DNA of 64,000 bases from Aedoeadaptatus acetigenes (GTDB lineage Bacteria > Bacillota > Clostridia > Tissierellales > Peptoniphilaceae). Each line of letters opens with the position of its first letter. Positions within the stretch are counted from its first letter, which is position 1. Under the pieces are notes generated by a model. It was not told the DNA's origin, searched no databases, and saw only the letters and a program-made list of their open reading frames with translations. This document shows, one piece after another, positions 40,894 to 50,241 of the stretch. The stretch covers positions 101,108 through 165,107 of the forward strand of contig NZ_JAOQJD010000004.1 of assembly GCF_025566985.1 (NCBI RefSeq), given 5' to 3'. Made by a program: the position numbers and the translations under genes.

Positions 40894-41589
40894 ATGATTA
40901 CCATCGACCATTTACATAAAAGCTACGGCACGAAAGACCAACGGCTCCACGTTTTAAAAGACATTACCTTTACTCTGCCCGACGGATGCATGGCTTGTCT
41001 CTTGGGCCCTTCAGGCTCGGGGAAGTCCACCTTGCTGAATATTCTGGGCGGCATCGAAACTATGGACGAGGGCGACATTATCGTGGCGGGCAATCACCTG
41101 GCGCCGATGAACAAAAAACAGCTGGAGCTCTACCGCAGAAAACAACTGGGCTTCGTCTTTCAATTTTATAATCTGGTGGAAAACTTAACCGTTCGGGAAA
41201 ATATTCTGACCGGTGCCTACCTTTCCGACGATCCTCTGGATGTGGACGCCTTGGCCGAGGAGCTTGGAATCGTCGATCAGCTGCATAAATTCCCCTCGGA
41301 AATTTCCGGCGGCCAGGCCCAGCGGGTATCCATCGCCCGGGCCATGGCGAAAAAGCCTTCTCTCTTTATTTGCGACGAGCCCACCGGCGCCCTGGATTAC
41401 GAAAGCGCCAAAGCCGTCTTGCACTTAATCGAAGATTTGAATCGAAAGTACAAGACCACGGTGATTATCGCCACCCACAACGAAGCCATTGCCTCCATGT
41501 GCCGGGTGGTTCTCCGCCTTCACGACGGCGCCCTGAAGTCTTGTGAAGAAAACGAGCATATCCTCTCTGCCGAGGAGGTGCAATGGTAA
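40894..41589 (+). CDS. ABC transporter ATP-binding protein (LolD/MacB type)
   Basis: ATPase of an FtsX-type exporter. 231 residues with Walker A LGPSGSGKSTLLN (about 38-50), Q-loop FVFQFYNLV, signature SGGQAQRVSIARAM, Walker B LFICDEPTGALD and the switch histidine in IATHN. The LDE..A helix and short length match the MacB/LolD/BceA subfamily. AAAGGAGG is present. The last codons overlap the permease start by 7 nt. Such pairs export peptides or resist antimicrobial peptides, or act on the cell wall; no two-component system is adjacent. Confidence 0.93.
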   Translation: MITIDHLHKSYGTKDQRLHVLKDITFTLPDGCMACLLGPSGSGKSTLLNILGGIETMDEGDIIVAGNHLAPMNKKQLELYRRKQLGFVFQFYNLVENLTVRENILTGAYLSDDPLDVDALAEELGIVDQLHKFPSEISGGQAQRVSIARAMAKKPSLFICDEPTGALDYESAKAVLHLIEDLNRKYKTTVIIATHNEAIASMCRVVLRLHDGALKSCEENEHILSAEEVQW

Positions 41590-43850
41590 TGAAAAATCCC
41601 ATTCATCGACGAATACCCCGGCTGTTTATTAAAAAGCCCGGCACCTATTTGCCTCTGTTTTTCATCTCCCTTCTCACCGTGGCATTCATCTCGTCCTTTT
41701 TCATCAGCCAAAATTCCATAAAGCCCATTTACTACCGGGGCCTTCGGGAAAACAAAGTGGAGGACGGCCAATTTCTTATGGCGGATCCTTTAACGAAAGA
41801 GGCGAAGGAGGCCATAGAAAAAAGGGATTTGGATCTCGCGGAAAATTTTTACAAGGACGTCCGCTTCCGCACCCCCGGCGATGACGATTCCCGGGAAAAA
41901 ATTCTTCGTACCTTCGTCAATCGGGAAAAGATCAACACCGCCGCCATTCACGCCGGCCGCCTGCCGGAAAAGAAAAACGAGGTGGCCATCGCCGCCAACT
42001 TGGCCAAGGCGAGCGAGCTTCACCTCGGCGATAGGCTTATCCTCGACGGCGACGATTATGTGATTACGGCCCTGGTAGCCACGCCGGATTACTCCACCAT
42101 TTTAAAAACCCAAGGGGATCTGGCCATGGACACGAAGCATTTTTCCGTGGCCTTCGTTACGAAAGAGGCCTTCGATTCCCTGAAGGAAAAGACCAATTAC
42201 CTCTACGCCTACAGAAATCACGCCCGCCTGTCGGAGGACGCGGCAAGGGATAAATTCGAAGACATTCTCACCGATGCACAAAGCTCAGGTCCCCTTCTCG
42301 GCGCCACCACCACCTACGACAATCGCTGCATCCAATACTTTGTCGACGACATGGGCGGCGACGTACCCATGATGATGATCACCATGGTGCTTCTGTTTAT
42401 TTCCCTGGGCTTTATCAGCGCCCTTCAAACCCGTGGCCTGTTGCGAGAAGAGGCGCCGGTGATCGGCACCCTCCTCGCCATGGGCTACGAGACGAAAGAT
42501 TTGATTCGCCACTACAGCCTCATCCCTACCTGCCTCACGATTTTCGCCGGGGTGGCGGGCAATATTATCGCCTATGTGAAGGGCTACGAGCTGTACGCCG
42601 GCCTTTACTACACCTCTTATAACCTGCCGCCCTTTGTTCCCGTTCTTTCGATAAAGGCCTTCGCCATCACCACCCTGATCCCCTTGGGCATCGTATGGCT
42701 GGTCAATCGCCTGCTTCTAATGCGCTACTTCCGCCTGTCGCCCCTTCGCTTTTTGCGGCGGGAATTTTACCGCAAAAAAAGAAGGAGCGCACCGTCTCTC
42801 GAGGGCCTTTCCCTTATACGTGCCGCCCGTCTGCGGATCCTGGGTGAAAACCGATTAAATATCCTCGCCCTTTTCTTCGGCATGTTCGTAGGCAATGCGC
42901 TTCTTCTCTTCTCCATGGCCCTGGGCCCTATGTTCGACGACTACACGGATTCCATACAAAAAGACATGAAGTACAATTACACCTATATGGTAAAAACACC
43001 GGATCCCGACGTTCACGCCGACAAGGGCCTAAGCCTAACCATGGACTATAAAAAGGGCGACGACAAAAGTGATCTTAACATCCTTGGTCCGGACAAGAAC
43101 ACGGCCTACGACAAGGATCTGCCATCGACCATGAAGGACGACAAGGTCGTGATCTCTACAGGCCTCGCCAAACGCGACAAGCTAAAGATCGGCGACACCA
43201 TCCAAGTAAAACTTCCCGGCAAAAAGGAATACAGAAAATTAAAAATCGCCGCCATTGCCCATGACATTCACTCCGTTCAGGCATTGATGCCCATGGAAAC
43301 ACTGAACAAATTTATCGACAAAGATGCAAAGAATTTCAATCTCTACTGGTCGCAAAAGCCGCTGCACGTGGACGACGAACGACTTCTTACCACCATCGAC
43401 CGGGCAAAGACCGGCGCTTACCTGGAGTCTTTTTTAGAAAATTTCGACGGCGCCCTGCTTACCACCCGTATTTTAGGCATAGTTTTCTACTTTACCTTAG
43501 TCTATACCGTAAGCAAGTTGATCTTGGAAAAATCTCAAAAGGATATTTGTTACCTGAAAATTTTCGGCTATAAAGACAGGGAAGTGGCATCCGTTTATCT
43601 ATTGGGCTTAGGTGTCGCCGTGGCGCTCTTTTATCCCCTGAGCCTGCCGCTCTTCGATCCCCTTATGCGCCATCTCTTCGCCCTGTCCGTATCGAAGCTT
43701 TCCGTCTACATGGAGCCTCACTTCGCCGCCGAGAGCTATGTTGCCATCTACGCTCTTGACCTCGCTGTCTTTGCCGCGGCCCAGGCTTTGGGCGTCAGGA
43801 AGATTAAGGGCTTGAATATGGTAGAAGAATTGAAAAAAGTCAGTGGCTGA
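41583..43850 (+). CDS. ABC transporter permease, FtsX family
   Basis: Membrane partner of the preceding ATPase, 755 residues. An N-terminal membrane helix (about 20-42) is followed by an extracellular domain (45-260), three helices (about 265-390, MMMITMVLLFISLGFISAL onward), a cytoplasmic linker, another membrane helix near 430, a second extracellular domain (455-620) and three final helices (630-750). Two FtsX domains in one chain are usual for bacitracin/lantibiotic-type exporters and for macrolide-type complexes. AGGAGG lies 5 nt before the ATG. Confidence 0.88.
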   Translation: MVMKNPIHRRIPRLFIKKPGTYLPLFFISLLTVAFISSFFISQNSIKPIYYRGLRENKVEDGQFLMADPLTKEAKEAIEKRDLDLAENFYKDVRFRTPGDDDSREKILRTFVNREKINTAAIHAGRLPEKKNEVAIAANLAKASELHLGDRLILDGDDYVITALVATPDYSTILKTQGDLAMDTKHFSVAFVTKEAFDSLKEKTNYLYAYRNHARLSEDAARDKFEDILTDAQSSGPLLGATTTYDNRCIQYFVDDMGGDVPMMMITMVLLFISLGFISALQTRGLLREEAPVIGTLLAMGYETKDLIRHYSLIPTCLTIFAGVAGNIIAYVKGYELYAGLYYTSYNLPPFVPVLSIKAFAITTLIPLGIVWLVNRLLLMRYFRLSPLRFLRREFYRKKRRSAPSLEGLSLIRAARLRILGENRLNILALFFGMFVGNALLLFSMALGPMFDDYTDSIQKDMKYNYTYMVKTPDPDVHADKGLSLTMDYKKGDDKSDLNILGPDKNTAYDKDLPSTMKDDKVVISTGLAKRDKLKIGDTIQVKLPGKKEYRKLKIAAIAHDIHSVQALMPMETLNKFIDKDAKNFNLYWSQKPLHVDDERLLTTIDRAKTGAYLESFLENFDGALLTTRILGIVFYFTLVYTVSKLILEKSQKDICYLKIFGYKDREVASVYLLGLGVAVALFYPLSLPLFDPLMRHLFALSVSKLSVYMEPHFAAESYVAIYALDLAVFAAAQALGVRKIKGLNMVEELKKVSG

Positions 43851-43864
43851 AAAGTGGCCCCTGT

Positions 43865-43893
43865 TTGACTTTTCCTTTTTAACTGATTATACT
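43865..43893 (+). promoter_or_regulatory. Sigma-A promoter of ahpCF
   Basis: TTGACT (43865-43870), exactly 17 bp, TATACT (43888-43893), about 50 nt before the ahpC start. No clear PerR box overlaps it. Confidence 0.8.
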
Positions 43894-43943
43894 TATCATT
43901 AGCAAGATACAGTATGATTTTTAGGAGATATAAGGAGAAAATT

Positions 43944-44513
43944 ATGGCTTTAATAGGAAAAACATTACCCGAGTTTAAACTCGACGCTTATAATCCCGCG
44001 AAGGACGAATTTGTAACGGTGTCCAACGACGATATGAAGGGTTCTTACACCGTTCTTATCTTCTACCCCGCCGATTTTACTTTTGTTTGTCCCACGGAGC
44101 TTGAAGATATGCAAGAATCCTACGACGAATTAAAATCCCTGGGCGCCGAAGTGTATTCGGTTTCCGTGGATACCCACTTCGTTCACAAAGCTTGGCACGA
44201 CAATTCTAAGGCCATCGGCAAGATCAAATACACCATGATCGGCGATTCCAACAAAGAACTCACGAGAGAGCTCGGCCTTCTCGACGACTCGGGCAAGGCC
44301 CATCGCGCCACTCTCGTCATCGACCCGGACAATGTGATCCAAACCGTGGAAATCAATGCCGACGGCATCGGCAGAAAAGCCAATGTCAATATTAACAAGG
44401 TGAAAGCGGCCAAATACGTCGCCGAACACCCGGGCGAAGCTTGCCCCGCCAAGTGGGAAAGCGAAGCGGACGCCACCCTTACGCCGGGACTGGACCTGGT
44501 AGGTAAAATCTAA
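43944..44513 (+). CDS. ahpC: Alkyl hydroperoxide reductase C / typical 2-Cys peroxiredoxin
   Basis: Reduces hydrogen peroxide and organic peroxides. 189 residues from ATG 43944 (TAAGGAG upstream; an upstream in-frame ATG has no site). The peroxidatic cysteine is Cys49 in FYPADFTFVCPTE, the resolving cysteine is Cys167 in GEACPAKW, and the conserved DTHFVHKAW follows. The C-terminus is the AhpC-type end. It is 1 nt upstream of ahpF, its dedicated reductase, in one operon with a strong promoter. Confidence 0.96.
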   Translation: MALIGKTLPEFKLDAYNPAKDEFVTVSNDDMKGSYTVLIFYPADFTFVCPTELEDMQESYDELKSLGAEVYSVSVDTHFVHKAWHDNSKAIGKIKYTMIGDSNKELTRELGLLDDSGKAHRATLVIDPDNVIQTVEINADGIGRKANVNINKVKAAKYVAEHPGEACPAKWESEADATLTPGLDLVGKI

Positions 44514-44514
44514 T

Positions 44515-46050
44515 ATGTTAGATACAAATCTAAAGAACCAGTTGGCCCAATACTTTGACCTCTTGAAAACGGAGGTCACTATTGGGCTTTCTGCTCATCA
44601 TGACGACGAAAATTGCAAAAAGGTTCGGGCTTTTGTCGAAGAAGTGGCGGCCTTGTCGGATAAAATCACCTTGGTGGAGAAAGATCTGACCTACAGCCCT
44701 TCCTTCGAAATCAAGGGAAGCTTCGATCACGGCAGGATCGTCTTCGCGGGGCTCCCCTTGGGCCACGAGTTCGCCTCTTTCGCCCTGGCCATGCTCCAGG
44801 CGGGGGGAATCGCTCCGAAAATAGACGATGCCGACAAGAAGCGGATCCAAGGCCTGGCGCCGGCGGATTTCGAAACCGTCGTGTCCCTTTCTTGCCACAA
44901 CTGCCCCGACGTGGTTCAGGCCCTGAACATTATGGCCATTATCAACCCGGCGATTAACCACACCATGATCGACGGCGGCAGCTTCCAAGATCTGGCGGAA
45001 TCCAGAGACGTTCTCGCCGTGCCCGCCATTTTCAAGGACGGGGACTTTTTCGAAGGGGGCAAGCAATCCCTTTCAAGCATTTTGGAAAAGCTCGGCAGCA
45101 AAGTGGACAAAGACGAATTTAAAGACAAGCCCCTTTTTGATGCCCTGATTATCGGCGGCGGGCCGGCGGCGGCTACTGCCGCCATTTACGCCGCAAGAAA
45201 GGGCATTAAAACCGGTCTCGTCGCCGGCGAATTCGGCGGTCAGGTGAAAGAGACGCTCTCCATCGAAAATATTCCCGGTTTTAAATACACGGAAGGCCCC
45301 GACTTTATGGATCAAATGGAAAATCAGGTCGCTTCCCTGGAGGTGGATAGGATGACCGGCGTCCTCGCCGACGGCATCCATACCACCGACAAACAGGTGG
45401 AGGTCAAGCTGAATAACGGTGCCAAGCTTTTTGCCAAGACGGTGATTATCGCCACCGGCGCCAGATGGCGACTCATCGGCATTCCCGGCGAAACGGAATT
45501 CAGAAACAAAGGCGTCGCCTATTGTACCCACTGCGACGGGCCCCTCTACAAAAGGAAAAATGTGGCCGTCATCGGCGGCGGCAACTCCGGCATCGAGGCG
45601 GCCATCGATCTGGCCGGCCTGGCCAAGCACGTCACCGTCTTGGAATTTTTACCGGATCTTAAGGCCGACGACGCCCTCTTGAAGAAACTAAAGACCCTCT
45701 CCAATGTGACGGTCATCACCAATGCCCAAACTACCGGTCTCTACGGCGACGGCAAAGTGGAAAAACTCGCCTACACGGATCGGATCAGCGGCAAGGCCGA
45801 GGAGATCCCCATTTCCGGCTGCTTTATTCAAGTGGGTCTGGTGCCCAATACGGAATGGCTAAAAGATTCCGGCCTGAATCTTTCCGACAGAGGCGAAATC
45901 CTCACGGCAGGAGACGGATCGACCAATGTGAAACGCGTGTTTGCCGCCGGCGATGCCACAGACACCCTCTTTAAGCAAATCGTCATTGCCGCCGGAAGCG
46001 GCGCCACCGCCGCCCTCGGCGCCTACAACTATCTTATGGTCAATGAATAA
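44515..46050 (+). CDS. ahpF: Alkyl hydroperoxide reductase subunit F
   Basis: Flavoprotein disulfide reductase that regenerates AhpC with NAD(P)H. 511 residues: an N-terminal double thioredoxin-like domain with CHNC (127-130), then FAD (IIGGGPAAATAAIYAARKG), the redox-active CTHC (337-340) and the NAD(P) site (VAVIGGGNSGIEAAIDLAG). The C-terminal FAD motif VFAAGDATDT is present. All four redox cysteines are intact. Start ATG is 1 nt after the ahpC stop. Confidence 0.97.
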   Translation: MLDTNLKNQLAQYFDLLKTEVTIGLSAHHDDENCKKVRAFVEEVAALSDKITLVEKDLTYSPSFEIKGSFDHGRIVFAGLPLGHEFASFALAMLQAGGIAPKIDDADKKRIQGLAPADFETVVSLSCHNCPDVVQALNIMAIINPAINHTMIDGGSFQDLAESRDVLAVPAIFKDGDFFEGGKQSLSSILEKLGSKVDKDEFKDKPLFDALIIGGGPAAATAAIYAARKGIKTGLVAGEFGGQVKETLSIENIPGFKYTEGPDFMDQMENQVASLEVDRMTGVLADGIHTTDKQVEVKLNNGAKLFAKTVIIATGARWRLIGIPGETEFRNKGVAYCTHCDGPLYKRKNVAVIGGGNSGIEAAIDLAGLAKHVTVLEFLPDLKADDALLKKLKTLSNVTVITNAQTTGLYGDGKVEKLAYTDRISGKAEEIPISGCFIQVGLVPNTEWLKDSGLNLSDRGEILTAGDGSTNVKRVFAAGDATDTLFKQIVIAAGSGATAALGAYNYLMVNE

Positions 46051-46080
46051 AATAAAAAAGGTTCTCTATTAACCATTGAA

Positions 46081-46109
46081 GAGCTCGGTGAAAACCGGGC
46101 TCTTTTTTT
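46081..46109 (+). terminator. Terminator after ahpCF
   Basis: GAGCTCGGT / ACCGGGCTC stem with a GAAA loop and seven T. Confidence 0.9.
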
Positions 46110-46187
46110 GTGCGCTTTGCCATGAAACCATCCATTGAGGACTTACTCCCCACGGAAAGTTTATAGCCATTTTGTATTTATCCCACC

Positions 46188-46209
46188 AAAAAAGCCCCTG
46201 CAGGGGCTT
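46188..46209 (-). terminator. Terminator after the pyrF-pyrE-DUF1232 operon
   Basis: AAGCCCCTG / CAGGGGCTT perfect stem followed by a run of T on the minus strand. Confidence 0.85.
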
Positions 46210-46235
46210 CCTTCGTTTATAAATTGTTCGAAAAA

Positions 46236-46724
46236 CTAGTCGTCGTAGTCGATGACCTTATAGCCCTCGAGATCCGGCGCCTCTTCCATGGTCATGCCGT
46301 AGACATCGTCCCCGTCATAATCATAGGCGTCGGCGGGGATCTGCGCTTCTTCCTCGTCGCGCCAGGCTTCGTAGGCCTTGATCTCCTTATCCAGCTTTTT
46401 AAATACATACATCAACACGGCCACGTCGTCGGCAAAGCCCACGGCGAAGATGAAGTCCGGCACGATATCCATGGGATTTACCAGATACATGAGCCCGGCC
46501 ACGATGAGAAAGAGGTTTCGCTTCTTCAGGCCTCGGTAGCGGCCGGTGATCGTGTCTTTTGCAAGCTTCCAGAGGAGCAGGCCCTCTCTTCGCACCTCGG
46601 CCATTTTGCCCTCGCCTTTTAAAAGGGCGAAGCTTTCTTCGGCGAGCTTTTCCATGCGCTCGGGATCGGAGACGATTTTCTTTGCGCGGGGCAGGTATTT
46701 AAAAAGGACCTTGGCCCAATTCAT
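46236..46724 (-). CDS. DUF1232 (YkvA-like) protein
   Basis: A 162-residue protein with the DUF1232 core: LFLIVAGLMYLVNPMDIVPD followed by FIFAVGFADDVAVLMYVFKKLD, a hydrophobic hairpin with the PxDxxPD signature. The C-terminus is very acidic with many tyrosines. The start is ATG 46724, overlapping the pyrE stop as ATGA, which implies translational coupling; the longer frame would need a TTG without a site. The role of DUF1232 is unknown; it is probably membrane-associated. Confidence 0.85.
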   Translation of the reverse strand: MNWAKVLFKYLPRAKKIVSDPERMEKLAEESFALLKGEGKMAEVRREGLLLWKLAKDTITGRYRGLKKRNLFLIVAGLMYLVNPMDIVPDFIFAVGFADDVAVLMYVFKKLDKEIKAYEAWRDEEEAQIPADAYDYDGDDVYGMTMEEAPDLEGYKVIDYDD

Positions 46725-47350
46725 TCCTTGCACCAACTTTCGTCGTAGGGATCTTCGCGCCAACGATTGAGGCGGGCCTTTTCCTCTTCGCTTAAATCGC
46801 CGCGAGCCACGGCCACTTCCGCCAGTTCCGGGAAGGTGGCGAGGGATGCGTGTTTAAAGCCCGATGCCGCGAAGTTTTCTTCCGCCGCCTTTAATTCGTA
46901 GCTGAAAATGGAAATAATGCCCACCACATCGAGCCCTTCCGCTTCGCAGGCCTTGGCGGCGTCGATGGAGCTGCCTCCGGTGGAGAAGAGGTCTTCCACC
47001 ACCACGACTTTCTCTCCTTCTTTAAAGGCCCCTTCGATTCGCTTGTTCTTGCCGTGGTCCTTGGCCTTGGAACGAATAAAGCCCGAGGGCATATCCAAGA
47101 TCCAGGAGATGTAGGAGGCGTGGGGGATCCCCGCCGTGGCCGTGCCGAGGACAGCTTCGGCTTCGGGAAACTCACGCTTCACCAAATCCGCCAGGGCCTC
47201 TTCGATGACCTTCCTGGCCTCGGGATAGGAGAGGATCAGGCGATTGTCGCAGTAGATGGGGCTCTTAATCCCCGATGCCCAGGTAAAGGGCGCATTCGGC
47301 GACAAACTCACGGCGCCGATATCCAATAAATGTTCGCATACGGCTTTCAT
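46721..47350 (-). CDS. pyrE: Orotate phosphoribosyltransferase
   Basis: Converts orotate and PRPP to orotidine 5'-phosphate. The 209-residue protein has the PRPP motif VVVVEDLFSTGGSSIDAA (about 113-130), the orotate loop segment RSKAKDHGKNKRIEG, and GTATAGIPHA. Start ATG overlaps the pyrF stop (ATGA) and its own stop overlaps the next gene, so the three form a tightly coupled operon. Other pyrimidine genes are absent from the window. Confidence 0.95.
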   Translation of the reverse strand: MKAVCEHLLDIGAVSLSPNAPFTWASGIKSPIYCDNRLILSYPEARKVIEEALADLVKREFPEAEAVLGTATAGIPHASYISWILDMPSGFIRSKAKDHGKNKRIEGAFKEGEKVVVVEDLFSTGGSSIDAAKACEAEGLDVVGIISIFSYELKAAEENFAASGFKHASLATFPELAEVAVARGDLSEEEKARLNRWREDPYDESWCKE

Positions 47351-48060
47351 TGGTTACCTCCTAAAAATTCTTCTTTAATGGCTTTGTATGCCGCCACGGG
47401 ATCCTTGGCCTGTGTAATGGGCCGTCCCACGACGATGTAGTCAACGCCTATATCCCGGGCATCGGCCGGCGTGACCACCCGCTTTTGATCCCCGACACTT
47501 GCTCCCGCCGGGCGAATCCCCGGGCAGACTAGGGGGAAGGATTGGCGAATGTGTTCCCTTAAATACTTTCCTTCCATGGCCGAGGACACGACGCCGTCGG
47601 CACCGCCCTGAAGGGCCAAATGGGCCAGGTGGTACACCGCATCTTCCGCCGAGCGGTTTTCACCTAAGAGGGCTTCTTTTCTGCCTACATCGGAAAAAGA
47701 CGTGAGCACCGTCACCGCCAGGAGAATGGGCGGGCGATTCATGTCCTTCACCGCTTCTCTGGCGCGCATAAACATTTCCCGGCCGCCGGAGGCGTGGAGG
47801 GTGAGCATATCGACCCCGAGACCCTTTAAGGAGCGCACGGCTCCCGCCACGGTGTTGGGAATGTCGTGGAGCTTTAAATCCAAAAAGATCTTATAACCCT
47901 TGGTCTTCAGCTCCAATACGAAATCCGGTCCGGCGGCGTAGAACAGTTCCATGCCCACTTTCACGAAGGGTTTGTGCGCTTCGCCGTCGAAGCGGGCCAA
48001 AAATTCCCGTGCCACATTGGCTGAGGGAAAATCCAAAGCGACGATGACGTCTTTTTCCAT
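47347..48060 (-). CDS. pyrF: Orotidine 5'-phosphate decarboxylase
   Basis: Last step to UMP. The 237-residue TIM-barrel protein has IVALDFPSA at the N-terminus, KVGMELFY, the catalytic motif FLDLKLHDIPNTV (Asp-Lys-x-x-Asp), TLHASGG, CPGIRPAGASVGDQKRVVTP and the phosphate loop VVGRPIT. ATG 48060 has AAAGGAG 8 nt upstream. First gene of pyrF-pyrE-DUF1232. Confidence 0.95.
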   Translation of the reverse strand: MEKDVIVALDFPSANVAREFLARFDGEAHKPFVKVGMELFYAAGPDFVLELKTKGYKIFLDLKLHDIPNTVAGAVRSLKGLGVDMLTLHASGGREMFMRAREAVKDMNRPPILLAVTVLTSFSDVGRKEALLGENRSAEDAVYHLAHLALQGGADGVVSSAMEGKYLREHIRQSFPLVCPGIRPAGASVGDQKRVVTPADARDIGVDYIVVGRPITQAKDPVAAYKAIKEEFLGGNQ

Positions 48061-48161
48061 AGTCAACTCCTTTATAGTTAATCCGTTTGATTTGTTTTCC
48101 AACATAGTATATACCGAAAAGAGGAAAAAAGAAACGAAGGCGCCCGCGGGATCGGCTTTCC

Positions 48162-49070
48162 TTATTGGACGCTGTCTTGTTCAATATGAAGGAGACACAG
48201 GGCCAAGGTCATGAGCCCGAGAAAGAGCCCAAAGGCGCCGTAAGCGGCAGCGGCGCGGATCACGCCGAGAGACCAAAGCCCGGCCAGGCAGTAGGCATAC
48301 ATGGCCGCCCAGAAAACAAAGAGCACCCAATCCTTCTTTCCCCGAAAGGAGAGATTCTTCCTCGCGCCCGCGAGGGTTATGATCAGCTTGAAAAACACGC
48401 CGCACCAAAGAATAAGAAAGGCCACGCAGCTGAACCACTCGTCGGTCAACCCGTCCAGAAAGAGGGCTACGGAGGAGAGGATTCCCACGACGGCCACGGC
48501 CGCCGCGCCAATGAGCAGGCTGATGAAAATTTCTTTTCCGGTCGAGGAGGGCGCGCGCTTTCGGCGAAGCTCTGTCATGTAAACCAAAGCCGGGGTTTCA
48601 AACATGTAGCCGAGAAAATTCACCCACACCACGCTCATAAAGAGATGATGGGTCACGGCGAGATTGATCGGCCTTCCGTCCCAGATCCAGAAGCCCCCGT
48701 CTAGGCGAATGGCCGCCACATCCAGCAAAAGGTCCATGGAGACCACGAGCCAGCCGGCAAAGAGGGCGGTCATCAAGGGGCCGAAGGGAAATTTTTTCGC
48801 GATGCGCCGGGCGCAGACGGCGACGCCGCCCCACATGAGGCCGCCGAAAAAGGGAAATTGATAGGGCGCAGGACCGACCTGAATATAAAAGGCGTGGCTG
48901 TAATGGTAGATGTCCGTCAGTCGAACGGCCAAGAGCTCCAAGGCGAAGCCCGCCAAGGCGGCGGAAAGAAACAGTTCCCCTTCTTCCCGGTCTCTCTTTC
49001 TCGTGATGTCGAAAATAAGCATGGCTGTCAAGATGTAGCACATGATCTCAAAGCCGTGGATCCAAACCAT
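48162..49070 (-). CDS. Polytopic membrane protein, unassigned
   Basis: 302 residues with about eight hydrophobic segments, starting MVWIHGFEIMCYILTAMLIF. A conserved-looking central part reads RLTDIYHYSHAFYIQVGPAP and YQFPFFGGLMWGGVAV, then a W-rich stretch FWIWDGRPINLAVTHHLFMS. This vaguely resembles DUF422/carotenoid-biosynthesis-like membrane proteins, but I cannot confirm it. It is not linked to recognisable pathway genes. It is encoded alone between pyrF and the Mrp gene. Confidence 0.7.
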   Translation of the reverse strand: MVWIHGFEIMCYILTAMLIFDITRKRDREEGELFLSAALAGFALELLAVRLTDIYHYSHAFYIQVGPAPYQFPFFGGLMWGGVAVCARRIAKKFPFGPLMTALFAGWLVVSMDLLLDVAAIRLDGGFWIWDGRPINLAVTHHLFMSVVWVNFLGYMFETPALVYMTELRRKRAPSSTGKEIFISLLIGAAAVAVVGILSSVALFLDGLTDEWFSCVAFLILWCGVFFKLIITLAGARKNLSFRGKKDWVLFVFWAAMYAYCLAGLWSLGVIRAAAAYGAFGLFLGLMTLALCLLHIEQDSVQ

Positions 49071-49143
49071 GCTTCCCCCTTTCTAAGCAGAGAGGAGCCC
49101 CAAACGCCGGACTCCTCACAGATTCACAGAAACCAATGCTTCC

Positions 49144-49920
49144 CTATTTGAATTTTTCGATTTCGTCCACGATGGCGCTTAACGAATCCACCTCGTAATC
49201 TTCGATGCGGCCCTTATCGGCGCATTGGGCGAGCTTCGGGTCGATGGGCAAGGCGCCCAGGTAGGGGATGCCTTTTTCCTCGGCGATGGCGGCGGTTTTG
49301 CTTACGCCGAAAATATCGTAGCGCACGCCGGTGTCCGGAGCGATAAAGTACTGCATGTTTTCCACAATGCCGATGACGGGCAGGCCCATCATCTTCGCCA
49401 TTTTAATGGCCTTTTCCACGATCATGGACACCAAGTCCTGAGGCGAGGTCACGATGACGATGCCGTCGACGGTCATGGTTTGAAAGACGGTGAGGGCCAC
49501 GTCGCCGGTGCCCGGAGGCATGTCGATAAAGAGGTAGTCTTTCTTGTCCCAATTCACGTCGCTCCAGAAGGTGGTGAGCATATTGCCCACAACCGGCGCC
49601 CGCCACAAAACGGGATCCGTCGGGCTTTCCAAAATGGAATTGACGCTCATAATGTCGATGCCCGTGGAGGTTTTTAAGGGGCGAATGCCCTTTTCCGTTT
49701 GAAAGACCGTGCCGTCGGTGCCGAAAATTTTCGGAACGGAGGGGCCCAAGATGTCCGCATCCAAGACGCCGACTTCTTTGTTTCTGCGCTTCATTTCCGA
49801 AGCCAAGAGGCCGGTGACCATGGATTTACCCACGCCGCCCTTACCGCTTAAGACGGCGATGGTTTTTCCGATGGAAGAATTTGCGTTCAGTGGTTTTTTT
49901 AGTGATTGTTTCTTTTCCAT
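49144..49920 (-). CDS. mrp: Mrp/NBP35-family P-loop ATPase (lacks the Fe-S cysteines)
   Basis: Iron-sulfur cluster carrier-like ATPase of 258 residues. Deviant Walker A is GKGGVGKS (26-33), followed by DADILGPSVPKIFG and DMPPGTGD, all diagnostic of Mrp/ApbC. The C-terminal site, normally ENM.YF.CP.CG, reads ENMQYFIAPDTG (188-198 region), so both cysteines that usually hold the bridging Fe-S cluster are absent. It may not carry clusters, or uses another mode. It is followed by 3 nt downstream of the thiamine-binding-like gene, forming a two-gene operon. Confidence 0.9.
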   Translation of the reverse strand: MEKKQSLKKPLNANSSIGKTIAVLSGKGGVGKSMVTGLLASEMKRRNKEVGVLDADILGPSVPKIFGTDGTVFQTEKGIRPLKTSTGIDIMSVNSILESPTDPVLWRAPVVGNMLTTFWSDVNWDKKDYLFIDMPPGTGDVALTVFQTMTVDGIVIVTSPQDLVSMIVEKAIKMAKMMGLPVIGIVENMQYFIAPDTGVRYDIFGVSKTAAIAEEKGIPYLGALPIDPKLAQCADKGRIEDYEVDSLSAIVDEIEKFK

Positions 49921-49923
49921 GGG

Positions 49924-50226
49924 CTACACTAATTTCGACATGACGGAGTTGACTTTTTGATCCAAGCTGGCCTTTTTGTCTCGGCGGTCGTCGATTTTGA
50001 CCACGGAGTAGACGCGATCGGCGCCGGCTTCAAAGACGGCTTCCTGCATTTTCCGCACACAGGCGAAGAGCTCGTCGATGTCTCCTTCGAGGACGGTGCC
50101 CATGGGGTTTAAGCGGATTTCCACTTTGTCGTTGTCTTTTACCGCATCGTAGGCCGCCGCAACAAAGGGGCTGCACGATGTCTTTTGGGTTCCGATGGGA
50201 ACGAGGGTTAATTCTACTACTGCCAT
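49924..50226 (-). CDS. MTH1187-family thiamine-binding protein
   Basis: A 100-residue ferredoxin-like-fold protein of the YqgV/MTH1187 family: VVELTLVPIGTQKTSCSPFV, LNPMGTVLEGDIDELF and a C-terminal RVYSVVKIDDRRDK. Family members bind thiamine and are probably carriers or sensors. GGAGG precedes the ATG. Directly upstream of the Mrp gene. Confidence 0.88.
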   Translation of the reverse strand: MAVVELTLVPIGTQKTSCSPFVAAAYDAVKDNDKVEIRLNPMGTVLEGDIDELFACVRKMQEAVFEAGADRVYSVVKIDDRRDKKASLDQKVNSVMSKLV

Positions 50227-50241
50227 AATGACCTCCTGTCG

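Noticed and set aside
43880..43920. Possible PerR box at the ahpC promoter
   Set aside because: A+T-rich but does not match TTATAAT-N-ATTATAA closely enough to call.
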